The notes: generated from the sequence alone by a model not told the origin. DNA of 64,000 nt from Spirulina sp034932185 (GCF_034932185.1 NZ_JAYGHW010000009.1:10601-74600), one strand, 5' to 3'; positions 40,348 to 49,610 are shown, counted from the stretch's first letter. Numbers and translations: made by a program.

Positions 40348-40554
40348 CTAGCGTTTTAAGAGGGGCAATATTGCCCCGATCAACAAACCCACCGCTACCG
40401 TTGCGGTTAACAGGATGCCAAAGGGGATTTCGACCGATTCCCAGGTGAGGAAGCGGAGAGAGAGGGGGGTGATGTTTTGGATGGAAACGGTGGCCACCAA
40501 GAGGAAGCAACTGCCGAGGATGATGGCGGTGAGGAGGTTGGCGATCGCCCGCAT
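40348..40554 (-). CDS. LapA/DUF1049-type small membrane protein
   Basis: 68 residues with two helices: AIANLLTAIILGSCFLLVAT, then VSIQNITPLSLRFLTWESVE, and the second helix IPFGILLTATVAVGLLIGAI. The N-terminal helix, the polar NxxPxxLxFL bridge and the second helix match the DUF1049/LapA family of lipopolysaccharide-assembly-domain proteins. In E. coli, LapA and LapB regulate LPS synthesis; no lapB lies nearby. Confidence 0.82.
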   Translation of the reverse strand: MRAIANLLTAIILGSCFLLVATVSIQNITPLSLRFLTWESVEIPFGILLTATVAVGLLIGAILPLLKR

Positions 40555-40664
40555 GATTGAATTTCCCTATGCAATTTCGAGCAGAGCGATTAAAATAAAC
40601 CGTAACTCTTGGAGTCGATTGTATCCTAAACCTTAACCCACCCGATTCAGGTCGTTAAACTGCC

Positions 40665-41216
40665 GTGAGTATTTCCGAATCCGCCAACAATAACAGTCTC
40701 CGCAGCGAAATCAGTCGCCTCAAAGAGGAGTTGCAAACCCGTGACCAACTGGTGCAGCAGCTTTCTCAAGAACTTTTCCGCTTGGTGAAGGGCAACACGG
40801 AGTTTATGCCTCAACCGGAATTGTCCGATCGCCACAAGGCAGAAATGCGGATGTTGCGGGAGCAGCTTCAGGAGGTGGAGCAGCAGGTGACGTTCTATCA
40901 ACAGCAGATCACGGCGCGGGATCAGGAAGTCCATGCACTGCGTCGCTCTGTGCAGGAATTGAGCGATCGCAGTCGGATGTTAGAGCAGGCGTTACAGGAA
41001 ATGCCCCACATTTACCGGCGCAAGTTTGAAGAGCGGATGGTGCCGGTGAAGGAAAAAATCGAACGGATTCAACGGGAAAACCGGCAGTTGCACGTTGAAC
41101 TCCAAAGTGTTAGCTATCGCCTCGCGGTGAAAACCCGGCGCACCACCAATAAAGTAGATTTACCCGCCTTCGGTCGCACCCATCCCGGCCCCATCCCCCG
41201 CTTCGGTACGGTCTAG
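40665..41216 (+). CDS. Coiled-coil protein, cyanobacterial hypothetical
   Basis: A 183-residue protein, GTG start. Residues about 8-140 are almost entirely heptad-patterned and charged (LRSEISRLKEELQTRDQLVQ, MLREQLQEVEQQVTFYQQQI, RKFEERMVPVKEKIERIQRE). The C-terminal 35 residues are basic and Pro-rich (KTRRTTNKVDLPAFGRTHPG). No signal or membrane segment. A strong terminator follows its stop. Family not named; likely structural or scaffolding by appearance only. Confidence 0.75.
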   Translation: MSISESANNNSLRSEISRLKEELQTRDQLVQQLSQELFRLVKGNTEFMPQPELSDRHKAEMRMLREQLQEVEQQVTFYQQQITARDQEVHALRRSVQELSDRSRMLEQALQEMPHIYRRKFEERMVPVKEKIERIQRENRQLHVELQSVSYRLAVKTRRTTNKVDLPAFGRTHPGPIPRFGTV

Positions 41217-41272
41217 CCACAAAGTTGAAGGATGAGCAGGGGGGCGATCGCCCCCTAGGATCGGCTAAACCC

Positions 41273-41304
41273 AAAGGGAGAAGGCCCCTACGCCTTCTCC
41301 CTTT
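41273..41304. terminator. Bidirectional terminator, 13-bp perfect stem
   Basis: AAAGGGAGAAGGC, CCCTAC loop, GCCTTCTCCCTTT. The A-run at one side and T-run at the other let it end both the coiled-coil gene (plus) and the flotillin operon (minus), which converge here. Confidence 0.75.
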
Positions 41305-41317
41305 CCGGCAAAGCCCG

Positions 41318-41343
41318 CGCCATAGCAGAGCCATGGCATGAGA
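41318..41343. repeat. Fragment of multi-hairpin repeat family A
   Basis: GCGCCATAGCAGAGCCATGG followed by CATGAG matches the right-hand hairpin and edge (CCATGGCAGAGC..TGGCACGAG) of the full copies. Confidence 0.6.
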
Positions 41344-41362
41344 GCAAGGGGAAGGCGATCGC

Positions 41363-43213
41363 CTACGCCGAAGTGGAGGGGGGCGGCGTAACGATGCTTA
41401 CGGGCGGTTCCGTTGGAGCGGTTGCCCCCGATACCGGCCCTTGACCGGCATCATTTTGGAGCAGACCCTTCACCTGAGCGATTAATTCCCCTAACTTGCC
41501 CTCTTCTAGGAGGCTATTAATTAACGCTAAACCACTGGTGGAAAACATCAACTGATTAATTTCCCCCATGGTGCTGCCATTACCGCCACCGGGAAACGCA
41601 TAGATTTTCGCATCGCCTAAAATCCCCGGTTGGGGCGCTAAGGCCCGCGCCAATTCTGGCAATTGATCGGCGATTAAGGGGAAAAGCTTTTGAATCACAT
41701 TGGCGGTAATATTGGCCTGATTTAAGGCATTATCCGCTTCAATTAACGCCCGTTTCCCCTCCGCTTCTGCCAACTCCTTAAAGCGATTGGCTTCCGCTAA
41801 GGTGCGAATGGATTCGGCTTCGAGTTCGGCGGCTTGGCGGGCAATTTCCGCTTGACGACGACGGCGAAATACATCGATTTCGACGACGTTTTGATCGGCG
41901 ATTTGTTTTTCCTGGGCAGATTGTTCCGCTTGAATCAGGGAGAGACGGCGGGCCCGCTCGGCCTCTTCCACTGCTTTAGCTGTCACCACCGCAGATTCTG
42001 CGGTGGCTTTTTCTGCTTCCGTGGCGAGGCGTTCCCGCTCTTTGTTGACAATGGCGATCGCCGCCTGTTGTTGGGCAATTTTCGACTCTTGATCCGCTTC
42101 CGCCACCTCAATTTGCGCTCGCAGTCGTGCCGATTCTACCTCTTGATTTTGGAGAATTTTATTGCGCTCAATTTTGGCCAATTCCTGATCCTGAGCCTCC
42201 TGAATTTCCCGCGCTTTTTGGGCTTTGAGAGCTTCAAGTTCCTGATTTTTAGTCAGGCGGAGAGCTTCCAATTCTTGGGCTTGATTGAGTTTTGCCTCTT
42301 CTTTAGCCTGCACAATCGCCAGGGTTTTCTTCTCAGCATCTCGTTCTTGCTCCTCAATTAAAACCTGCGTGGTTAACTCCACCTCCCGCTTTTGTTGGAT
42401 CGAGCGTTGAATGGTTTCGGTGCGTAGCCTCACCCCTTGGGCATCGAAAAAGTTATTTTCGTCGTAGGTATCGCTTTCTTCAATTTCAGAAATGGCAATA
42501 TTGTTCAGCGTTAACCCGACTTTTTTAAGATCCTGCTGAATCAAATTCAATACTTCATCCGCAAACCCCAACTTATCCGAGTCAATTTCCGCCAAACTCT
42601 TCCGTTTTGCCGCCGCCCGAATCGCATCATCAGCCCGTTTTTCCAAGGCTTCTTTAATATCCGGCTCGGCAATTTTGCCCTGCTTAGAAAGCCGCGCCGC
42701 CGCCATACTCACATCCTGATCCACCGCATTAATGCAAACATAAAAAGTGACGCGCATACTAGCCCGTAAATAATCCTGAGTCCGTACTGCTAAGGCCCCA
42801 GTGCGCTCCACATCAATAGAGATTTCCCGCAACGGCACACGGGTCAATTCATGAAATCCGGGTAAAACAATGCAGCCCCCATTGAGAATTACACTTTTTT
42901 GCTTACTAAATAATCCCCCCGTGCGGACAAAAGCTTCGTTATTGGGGGTAATTACATAAAACAGTTTGTACGTCCACAATGCTAGGAGCAAAAAGACAAT
43001 AATGCTCACCAAACCCGCCACACCAATCAACAGCGTTCCCCCCATATTCACCAAGGTTTCACCCACAGGCGTGCTGGGGTTGGCTTGGGCGAGGATCATC
43101 GGTTCGGTTTGGGTTTGACGGTGAGGCAGGTAATCTCGGCTCGATTGAGGCTGGGGGGTTTCCAGTGTGGCTAAATCCGGGAGGGATTGCAGCAGGTGAA
43201 ACCAAACGTTCAT
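41363..43213 (-). CDS. Flotillin/YqiK-type SPFH protein
   Basis: A 616-residue membrane-scaffold protein from the ATG at 43213. One helix (about 59-80: ...LIGVAGLVSIIVFLLLALWT), then the SPFH domain (YVITPNNEAFVRTGGLFSKQ, VLPGFHELTRVPLREISIDV) and a long Glu/Ala/Lys/Gln-rich flotillin coiled coil (about 265-520), then an oligomerisation-type end with DAKIYAFPGG. The five-base gap from the YqiJ-like gene is the classical NfeD/YqiJ-flotillin pairing. Such proteins organise membrane microdomains; a specific role here is unknown. Confidence 0.92.
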   Translation of the reverse strand: MNVWFHLLQSLPDLATLETPQPQSSRDYLPHRQTQTEPMILAQANPSTPVGETLVNMGGTLLIGVAGLVSIIVFLLLALWTYKLFYVITPNNEAFVRTGGLFSKQKSVILNGGCIVLPGFHELTRVPLREISIDVERTGALAVRTQDYLRASMRVTFYVCINAVDQDVSMAAARLSKQGKIAEPDIKEALEKRADDAIRAAAKRKSLAEIDSDKLGFADEVLNLIQQDLKKVGLTLNNIAISEIEESDTYDENNFFDAQGVRLRTETIQRSIQQKREVELTTQVLIEEQERDAEKKTLAIVQAKEEAKLNQAQELEALRLTKNQELEALKAQKAREIQEAQDQELAKIERNKILQNQEVESARLRAQIEVAEADQESKIAQQQAAIAIVNKERERLATEAEKATAESAVVTAKAVEEAERARRLSLIQAEQSAQEKQIADQNVVEIDVFRRRRQAEIARQAAELEAESIRTLAEANRFKELAEAEGKRALIEADNALNQANITANVIQKLFPLIADQLPELARALAPQPGILGDAKIYAFPGGGNGSTMGEINQLMFSTSGLALINSLLEEGKLGELIAQVKGLLQNDAGQGPVSGATAPTEPPVSIVTPPPSTSA

Positions 43214-43218
43214 GACAA

Positions 43219-43902
43219 TTAACTCCGAGTGTCTTGAATAGAATTGTTTTGACGCAACCAACGGTCTTCGTCGGCACTGTCTTTGGCAATGACGAGATAG
43301 GCGCGATCGCTTTGATCAATGACGAGGACTTGATCGCCTCGGTGGGGGGTAAAGGTGGCCCAGTGGGGCAGGGCGGCGCTGATCGTGACGAGGCTGTTAT
43401 AGGGGTCGGTGACATCGACTTGACCGACTTTGCCCTCGGTGAGTTTGGGTAAATTTTGGCTGGCAACCGTACCGAAGCAACCGATGAGGCGATCGCCCCC
43501 TGCATCCTCTCCAAAGGGGGCCAACAACTGCCCAATGGGCCGACAGAACAACGCCCCCAAATAGAGGGCAACTCCCAAGGAACTCAGGAAAATCAGGCCA
43601 CTCCAGCCGATGACTCGATGGGGCATTGCCCCCAATAGATGGCCCGCTGTGGCATTGAACAACCAGCCCAAGAGGCCCCACAGGCTTAAATCCGTCGCCA
43701 GCAGCAACAGTAATGGCGTGCGCCCTAGGCCCAACCACAGCAAAAGCGGCAACACCCCCCCAGCATTGAGGTCGGCGGCATCTACATCTCCTTCGAGGTC
43801 TAGCTCATCATCGCCACCCCCCGTGGCCATCACCAGGATAAACAAGATAAAACCGAGACCCAAAATAATCCAGTAGGGGAGGTTGGCAAGGCTATAGAGC
43901 AT
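43219..43902 (-). CDS. YqiJ-like OB-fold membrane protein (DUF1449)
   Basis: A 227-residue protein with helices at about 8-26, 48-72 and 91-118. The acidic segment GGGDDELDLEGDVDAADLNA precedes helix 2. The C-terminal cytoplasmic OB-fold is seen in LIGCFGTVASQ, KVGQVDVTDPYN and GDQVLVIDQSDRAYLVIAKD. The family is the partner of YqiK flotillins and is related to NfeD. The two genes are five bases apart and co-directional. Likely needed for placing or regulating the flotillin at the membrane. Confidence 0.85.
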   Translation of the reverse strand: MLYSLANLPYWIILGLGFILFILVMATGGGDDELDLEGDVDAADLNAGGVLPLLLWLGLGRTPLLLLLATDLSLWGLLGWLFNATAGHLLGAMPHRVIGWSGLIFLSSLGVALYLGALFCRPIGQLLAPFGEDAGGDRLIGCFGTVASQNLPKLTEGKVGQVDVTDPYNSLVTISAALPHWATFTPHRGDQVLVIDQSDRAYLVIAKDSADEDRWLRQNNSIQDTRS

Positions 43903-44070
43903 AGGAGAGAGAAGGCGATCGCTATCCTCCCTAGCCTAGGCCCGGATTCCGAAAATGTCTAAGGATCACCATGATTTTTAATGTTTCGCGGGGCAACCCA
44001 TGACCCACTTTGGGGCAAGAAACAAATTAGAATAGATCCGTAAACCCCCACCCCTTGCCCGCGAATATCC

Positions 44071-45165
44071 ATGCAATTTATTGACTACGCCGAAATCGAA
44101 GTAAAAGCCGGAGATGGGGGGGATGGTATCGTTGCCTTTCGTCGCGAAAAATATGTGCCGGCCGGTGGCCCCGCTGGGGGCAATGGTGGCCGAGGGGGTT
44201 CGGTGTACCTTGAAGCCGTGGAGCAGTTACAAACGCTGCTGGATTTTAAATATTTGCGCCTGTTCAAAGCCGATAACGGCAAGCGGGGCGGCCCGAATAA
44301 ATGTGCTGGCCCATCGGGGGAAGATCTAACGATTAAAGTCCCCTGCGGCACGATGGTTTATCGCCTTGACCCGGAAACGGAAACGGAGGAGTTGATTGGC
44401 GATCTGGTTTATCCCCAGCAGCGGCTCCGGATTGCGGTGGGGGGCAAGGGTGGTTTAGGCAATCATTGTTTTCTCACCAACCATAACCGCGCTCCGGAGT
44501 TGGCCCTACCGGGTCGAGAGGGGGAACATTTTTATCTGCGCTTGGAGTTGAAATTATTGGCGGAGGTGGGGTTAATTGGTTTGCCCAATGCGGGGAAATC
44601 GACGTTAATTTCGGCTCTCTCTTCGGCTCGGCCCAAGATTGCCGATTATCCCTTTACAACCCTTGTCCCGAATTTGGGGGTTGTGCGTCGCCCGACGGGG
44701 GATGGCACGGTATTTGCGGATATTCCCGGTTTAATTGCGGGGGCCCATGCGGGGGTCGGTTTGGGCCATGACTTTTTGCGCCACATTGAGCGGACGCGGG
44801 TTTTGGTGCATCTCGTTGATGTCACCGCTGATGATCCCCTCAAGGATTACCGAACGATCCAGGCGGAATTAGCGGCCTATGGTCGGGGGTTGAGCGATCG
44901 CCCCCAAATTCTCGCCCTCAATAAAATCGATGCCCTTGATCCGGAAATGAGTGGGTTTATTCAGTCGGAATTCGCGGCGATCACCCCTGATCCCATTTTT
45001 CTAATCTCGGCGGTATCCCATCAGGGTTTAGATCCGATGTTGCATCATGTTTGGCAGGTGTTGGATGCGGCGGTGGCCCAAGCGAAGGAGGAGGAGGAGG
45101 AGGAGGAGGGGCGATCGCTCCCTCCCATGACAGCAGAAGCGATGTTTACCCATTCGCTCGGTTGA
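44071..45165 (+). CDS. obg: Obg family GTPase
   Basis: A 364-residue ribosome-associated GTPase involved in 50S assembly and stringent control. The Gly-rich Obg fold spans residues 1-158 (VKAGDGGDGIVAFRREKYVP, AGGPAGGNGGRGGSVYLEAV). The G domain has G1 GLPNAGKST (169-177), G2/switch YPFTTLVPNLG, G3 FADIPGLIAGA, G4 LNKIDAL and G5 ISAVSHQGL. The end is short with a Glu-rich run coded by repeated GAG codons. Length and order are normal. Confidence 0.96.
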   Translation: MQFIDYAEIEVKAGDGGDGIVAFRREKYVPAGGPAGGNGGRGGSVYLEAVEQLQTLLDFKYLRLFKADNGKRGGPNKCAGPSGEDLTIKVPCGTMVYRLDPETETEELIGDLVYPQQRLRIAVGGKGGLGNHCFLTNHNRAPELALPGREGEHFYLRLELKLLAEVGLIGLPNAGKSTLISALSSARPKIADYPFTTLVPNLGVVRRPTGDGTVFADIPGLIAGAHAGVGLGHDFLRHIERTRVLVHLVDVTADDPLKDYRTIQAELAAYGRGLSDRPQILALNKIDALDPEMSGFIQSEFAAITPDPIFLISAVSHQGLDPMLHHVWQVLDAAVAQAKEEEEEEEGRSLPPMTAEAMFTHSLG

Positions 45166-45283
45166 CATCCTCTGTTGATTTGACTCTTCTGGCTTTCAAG
45201 GAACGCGATCTTCAATCAGTCTCCAAAAACCTGTTACCGGAGTTAATCTTCTGACTCCTTTTATGCGCCCTAGCGTTGATCTG

Positions 45284-45335
45284 CGTAGGGGCGAAGAGTT
45301 TTTGTGCCTCCGGCAGGCTTACACCAACGCCCCTA
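45284..45335. repeat. Dispersed palindromic repeat, family B, copy 3 (inverted)
   Basis: GTAGGGGCGAAGAG...GTGCCTCCGGCAGGCTTACA...CAACGCCCCTA: the reverse complement of the copies at 118 and 7590. It sits between obg and the restriction-modification genes. Confidence 0.7.
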
Positions 45336-45383
45336 AATCACCCACTTTACACGCTCTCATTAAGCGGATTCCATATGAGTTGG

Positions 45384-46550
45384 CTAAGACTCACAATTGA
45401 TAACTTTGGATAGAGATCTTGCTATACAATAACCCAGTTCTACCGGTACAGCATTGCCAATTTGTCGCATAGATTCTGTCCATGAACCAAAAATTCTATA
45501 GTTTTCTGGAAAGGTTTGAATTCGTTTAGCTTCAAATGTTGTGTAATAACGGATTTGACCATCTGGATAACGAATCATATTTTCCCCGCCAGGAACACCG
45601 TGATCACCTGCCTTGAGTGTTTTAGATGGCATATCAATATAACTACCAGTATGACCAGGATATGACCGAGCACCTTCTCTTAAAATATGCTCGATATTAA
45701 AACTCCCTTCATGATCAGGCCTTGGTAGTTTTCCAATTTGATCACGAACTGTTTTCCAGGGCTTTAGATGCGGAGGAAAAAAAGTAGGTTGTTCCAGCAA
45801 GTGATCAATTCGCTGCCTTGTCCTTTTATCTAAGTATTCAAATTTTGACGGTTTAATATTATGCTTTTTCCAGTAATCAAAACTAACAAATTGTGACCAT
45901 AACAAAGAATCTAAAGAGTGAGATTCTTGAGGGAAAGACCATTCAAGATTTAGATCTTCTCTTATGCCAACAATAAAAACTCGCTCACGACGTTGAGGAA
46001 TTCCATAATTTGCTGCATCTAACAAACGAAAAGTAACATTGTACTTAACCCCATTATGTTTTCCTGAACCATGGATCTTTTTGAGTTTTTCTCGGTGATC
46101 TTTCCAGCATTCTGATGATTTAAGCTCAACTTGAGGATATGTCAATCTTAAAATGATGTAATCAAAATAGCTGTTAAATGACTTCCGCAGCAGACCTTTA
46201 ACATTTTCAAGGATAAAAGCTTTCGGTGTACACATACTGATTGCTTGACAAGCATAAGGAAACATATCCCGTTGATCTGTATTCCCCTGGTGCTTTCCTC
46301 CCAATGAAAAAGGTTGGCATGGAGGGCCGCCAGAGATGATATCAATATGTCCAAACTGATCAAATTTAAATGTACGAACATCACTGTTATAAATAAGTTG
46401 ATTGTCATAGTTGTTGGCCAATGTTAAACAAGCATCACTATTTATTTCAACAAAAGCTTTGTGCTGAATTCCAGCCATCTCTAATCCTTTTGCCAATCCA
46501 CCTGCACCCGTAAACAATTCTAGACAAGATAACTTAGGCATCTTCTTCAC
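45384..46550 (-). CDS. DNA (cytosine-5) methyltransferase of a type II system
   Basis: A 388-residue m5C methyltransferase. Motif I LELFTGAGGLAKGLEMAG binds S-adenosylmethionine; motif IV GGPPCQPFS holds the catalytic Cys78; motif VI ENVKGLL, motif VIII QRRERVFIVGI and motif X RQIGNAVPVELG complete the set. The target-recognition region lies between VIII and X (about 215-350). It protects the host from the adjacent Eco29kI-type nuclease, whose gene it overlaps by 17 bases. The pair is more AT-rich than its neighbours, indicating transfer. By partner, the expected target is CCGCGG. Confidence 0.93.
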   Translation of the reverse strand: MKKMPKLSCLELFTGAGGLAKGLEMAGIQHKAFVEINSDACLTLANNYDNQLIYNSDVRTFKFDQFGHIDIISGGPPCQPFSLGGKHQGNTDQRDMFPYACQAISMCTPKAFILENVKGLLRKSFNSYFDYIILRLTYPQVELKSSECWKDHREKLKKIHGSGKHNGVKYNVTFRLLDAANYGIPQRRERVFIVGIREDLNLEWSFPQESHSLDSLLWSQFVSFDYWKKHNIKPSKFEYLDKRTRQRIDHLLEQPTFFPPHLKPWKTVRDQIGKLPRPDHEGSFNIEHILREGARSYPGHTGSYIDMPSKTLKAGDHGVPGGENMIRYPDGQIRYYTTFEAKRIQTFPENYRIFGSWTESMRQIGNAVPVELGYCIARSLSKVINCES

Positions 46551-47181
46551 TATTCAACCCAGCCATAAAATTTTCAATACTTTGAAGCAGTACCTCTTGA
46601 TTGGCAGGTACGCCTTGACATTTATCAGCCCAAGACCGACCTGGATGGCAAACATCCCAGTCTGATTTAGCTTGCTCATATCTACCTTTGCCAGGATCGT
46701 GATTACCAAATCCATCGATCAAAGTATTCCAAATAGGTTGATATTTTCTAATTAGTGCAGCTTCTACTGTACCAATCAAATCACCTTCCTTTCCTTCAAG
46801 AATCATGAATCGGCAGAAAAAATCGCCAATATCTAAGCCTTCTCCAAGATTGATGCTGCGGCTATGTTCCCGAATTCGATTGTTCAGTTCATAGCTTCTG
46901 GTATTTTCGGATAATCCTTGCCTAGCTTGCCGCCAACCTTTTGGCACTGCTTTGCCAATATAAATGGGTATATGAAAAGCTGTTCTATTAACTAAATGAA
47001 ATTTTGAATAAATCCCCGTTTTAGCAATAGAATAAATTGCATAGACACCTGTACCATGGAAACGCTCTGCAATAGAAATCGAATGCACAGGAGTTCCATT
47101 AAAAAAACGGATTGTGTCTTTTATAATTTCTTCAAAGTCAGGAGAAAGATATATATGTTTAGAGCGGTCAAAAATATTCAT
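46534..47181 (-). CDS. Eco29kI family type II restriction endonuclease (GIY-YIG fold)
   Basis: A 215-residue nuclease. The family blocks are visible: GTGVYAIYSI (GIY half), PIYIGKAVPKGWRQARQ (YIG half with catalytic Arg), ELNNRIREHSRSINLGEGLD, DFFCRFMILEGKEGDLIGTV, EAALIRKYQPIWNTLIDGFG, and the NHDPGKGRYEQAKSDWD...HPGRSWA end. Eco29kI, NgoMIII and relatives cut CCGCGG; the assignment of that site here is by homology. It is translated upstream of its methyltransferase with a 17-base overlap. Confidence 0.9.
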   Translation of the reverse strand: MNIFDRSKHIYLSPDFEEIIKDTIRFFNGTPVHSISIAERFHGTGVYAIYSIAKTGIYSKFHLVNRTAFHIPIYIGKAVPKGWRQARQGLSENTRSYELNNRIREHSRSINLGEGLDIGDFFCRFMILEGKEGDLIGTVEAALIRKYQPIWNTLIDGFGNHDPGKGRYEQAKSDWDVCHPGRSWADKCQGVPANQEVLLQSIENFMAGLNSEEDA

Positions 47182-47381
47182 ATAGAGGAAGTTTAGATCA
47201 AGATCTGTAAGTGTGAGAACCGTTCATGATATTAGATCGCACTGTGTTAAACGATACGTCAGACAAAATTGAACGATCAAGTTATTATTGATCCCGCCTG
47301 ACGCACCCTACTTTTCCAACAACTAATTGTTGTTCTTCCCTTCCAGTTCACTGTCATTTCAAGGGCTGACGCACCCTCTTT

Positions 47382-48449
47382 CTAACCATGGCCATCAAGC
47401 CATTCCCGCAATTCCAGATCGGTAATAAAATCCCAAGCGGCTTCCGCCAAAGCTTCCAATTGTTCCCCAGAAAGGGCCTTGAGTTTGGCCTGGACATCTG
47501 ACTCCAACTTGCCAAACCGCCGGGTGAGCAACCGTTGAATAATTCCCAACTGCCCCTGTTGAATCCCCTCTTGGCGACCCACCTGAATCCCTTGGTTTTT
47601 CCCTTGGCGGATCCCCTCCTTGTAGCCCTCATCGCGGCCCACTTGGATCCCCTCTTGGATCCCTAACTCCCGGCCCTGCTCCACGCCTTCGCGCACCCCT
47701 TGCATCTTGCCCATTTCCACCCCTTCCTTGAGGCCCTCTTCCCGACCAAAGACGAGCGATCGCCGCTGATCTGAAATGAAAAACAATTGCTGTTGCAAAA
47801 TATCAAACTCTTCCCGATTCAAGGTTTCCTCACGGGCGAGGGCAAAGGCTTGACGAATTTCCGTCACCTGACGTAGGGGTTCCGGGATCGTTTCTAACTT
47901 GGCAGCATTTTGGATGAAATAAATCCAAAAATCCGCCATGGTTTCTAATTCATTGAGTTTTTTGGTAAACTTTGGCAATTCAACAAAAACTAAGGCCAAT
48001 TCATTATTGGGATATTCAAACCCCTTTTCTACTTCCTGAAGCGTAAACCGAGAAATCACATCCGGCTGCTGCTCAAACATCGTAAAATCGACAATATTTA
48101 ACGCCACCAAGGGGTTAATATCCCGTTGCACTTCTTCGCGGCTAATTTGAAACCCATAGCTTTTTGCCGCATTGTATAAAACCCGTTTGCCCAAGGTGGG
48201 CAAATTTAACACCTGCAACTCAATGACGCAAGCACTGCCACCGTTGACTTTTGCCCGCACCGTCAAGGGCGTATGCTGTACCCCTGGTAACTGCACTGTG
48301 AGATAGGGATCGCGCACGACCGTTGATTCAATCACCGGCTGACTTTCATAGAGCAGGGCATTGAGCAAGCTGACAATCAGATCCGCACTTTTGGCAGAAC
48401 CAAAAATGCGCTTAAACGCAAATTCTGTGCGGGGGTCAATAAAAGCCAT
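47382..48449 (-). CDS. Rpn-like PD-(D/E)XK nuclease-family protein, possibly inactive
   Basis: A 355-residue protein. N-terminal DPRTEFAFKRIFGSAKSADL and FVELPKFTKKLNELETMADF match Rpn/PDDEXK_2 proteins. The usual core 'LDVKA..(x)..IEMQ' reads LTVRAKVNGGSACVIELQV: Glu-x-Gln is present but the catalytic Asp is Thr. Residues about 230-305 are a run of (E/Q)GxxxG-type tetrads (REEGLKEGVEMGKMQGVREG and on), then a DUF4351 end (IIQRLLTRRFGKLESDVQAK). Rpn proteins are DNA nucleases that promote recombination; this one may have lost activity. The gene ends 200 bases from the restriction gene. Confidence 0.82.
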   Translation of the reverse strand: MAFIDPRTEFAFKRIFGSAKSADLIVSLLNALLYESQPVIESTVVRDPYLTVQLPGVQHTPLTVRAKVNGGSACVIELQVLNLPTLGKRVLYNAAKSYGFQISREEVQRDINPLVALNIVDFTMFEQQPDVISRFTLQEVEKGFEYPNNELALVFVELPKFTKKLNELETMADFWIYFIQNAAKLETIPEPLRQVTEIRQAFALAREETLNREEFDILQQQLFFISDQRRSLVFGREEGLKEGVEMGKMQGVREGVEQGRELGIQEGIQVGRDEGYKEGIRQGKNQGIQVGRQEGIQQGQLGIIQRLLTRRFGKLESDVQAKLKALSGEQLEALAEAAWDFITDLELREWLDGHG

Positions 48450-48461
48450 GGGTTTCTAATG

Positions 48462-49610
48462 CTAGAGGGGCTGAGGAGAGCGCAGCTTACGCCACAATGT
48501 ATCATATTGCAACTGAGCAGCCTTAGGCAGGGGATCGAGAAATTCACTGCGGTTGAGAATTTCCATGGCCGGTAATTCCATGGCGTTGGCTTGTAAATCC
48601 GAGGGCCATTGGTCGCGGGGGATATTGAGTAGGCTGGGGGCGGCTCCTGGGGTAAACAGGGAAATATTTTGCGCCGATCGCCCCTGCCAACAGAAATCAA
48701 TCCAGTCTTGGGCGCGAGCATCGAGGCGATGGCCTTGGGGAGCAACCCAGAGATCCGCCCAGAGGGCTGTTCCTGACTTGGGGACAACGGCGCGAAATTG
48801 GGGATAGTTCTGCAAGGCGGGCAGGATGTCCGTAGACCAACCTACGGCGGCCCAGGTTTCCTTAATAGCCAGGGGATGGAGGTATTGATCGTTACTGTAG
48901 TAGCGGACTTGGGGGGCGAGGGCAGCCAGTTCCGCCTCTAAATTGGGGATAGCGGCGAGATCCCAACTGTTGTAGGATTCCCCCAGTTTTTTCAGGGTTA
49001 AGCCGATTACCTCCCGAGGCTGATCCACCATGGAGAGGCGATCGCGCAGTTCTGGCCGCCACAGATCCCCCCAATCCTCGGGCCGCCACCCTAAATCTTC
49101 AAACACATCCTCCCGATAGACGATCATCGTTGTTCCCCAACGGTAGGGCGCACCCCAAAGGGGGGCATTGGGGTCGCTGGTGGGGAAGCCGGTGCGATCG
49201 CGCCGCGCCAAAGCCTGCCAACGGGGGGGCAGTTGTGGCCAATGGGGCAAGGTTGCTAGTTCCAAGGGTTGGATCAGGTTGGCACGAATCGCCAAGGCTA
49301 ACCAACTATCCCCCAACGTCACTAAATCCGCCAAGGGGGGCGTACCCCGATTCACAAAGGGCAGCCAATCCCACCGGCCGGAAATCGGCTCCTTTTCCCG
49401 TTGCCACCGTTGCAATAATTCCAGCAACTCCTTCAATGTCGCCGCCGGTCGGATCGCTAAACCCGGCTCAAATTCCCGCAGTAATTGGGGAGGGATCGAT
49501 TGATTGAGCGCACGAATTTGCAGTTTGTCACCATTGCCACCGCAGGCGGTGAGCAGGGGAGCAAGGGCGAGGGCAGTACTGCCCAATAGAAAGGAACGAC
49601 GATTAACCAC
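48462..49610 (-). CDS. Extracellular solute-binding lipoprotein (PotD-like), Tat-type signal
   Basis: A 382-residue periplasmic binding protein. Residues 1-24 combine a twin-arginine motif (NRRSFLLG) with a lipobox ending at LLTAC, so it is probably a Tat-exported lipoprotein. The mature part resembles spermidine/putrescine-binding and iron-binding family 1 proteins (WGAPYRWGTTMIVYREDVF, DLGWRPEDWGDLWRPELRDR, AAVGWSTDI, WADLWVAPQGHR). No permease or ATPase genes lie next to it. The ligand is unknown. Confidence 0.85.
   Translation of the reverse strand: MVNRRSFLLGSTALALAPLLTACGGNGDKLQIRALNQSIPPQLLREFEPGLAIRPAATLKELLELLQRWQREKEPISGRWDWLPFVNRGTPPLADLVTLGDSWLALAIRANLIQPLELATLPHWPQLPPRWQALARRDRTGFPTSDPNAPLWGAPYRWGTTMIVYREDVFEDLGWRPEDWGDLWRPELRDRLSMVDQPREVIGLTLKKLGESYNSWDLAAIPNLEAELAALAPQVRYYSNDQYLHPLAIKETWAAVGWSTDILPALQNYPQFRAVVPKSGTALWADLWVAPQGHRLDARAQDWIDFCWQGRSAQNISLFTPGAAPSLLNIPRDQWPSDLQANAMELPAMEILNRSEFLDPLPKAAQLQYDTLWRKLRSPQPL

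Noticed and set aside
47290..47380. Two CTGACGCACCCT words between the restriction and Rpn genes as a defined element
   Set aside because: Only short matching words are present; boundaries and structure cannot be shown from this window.
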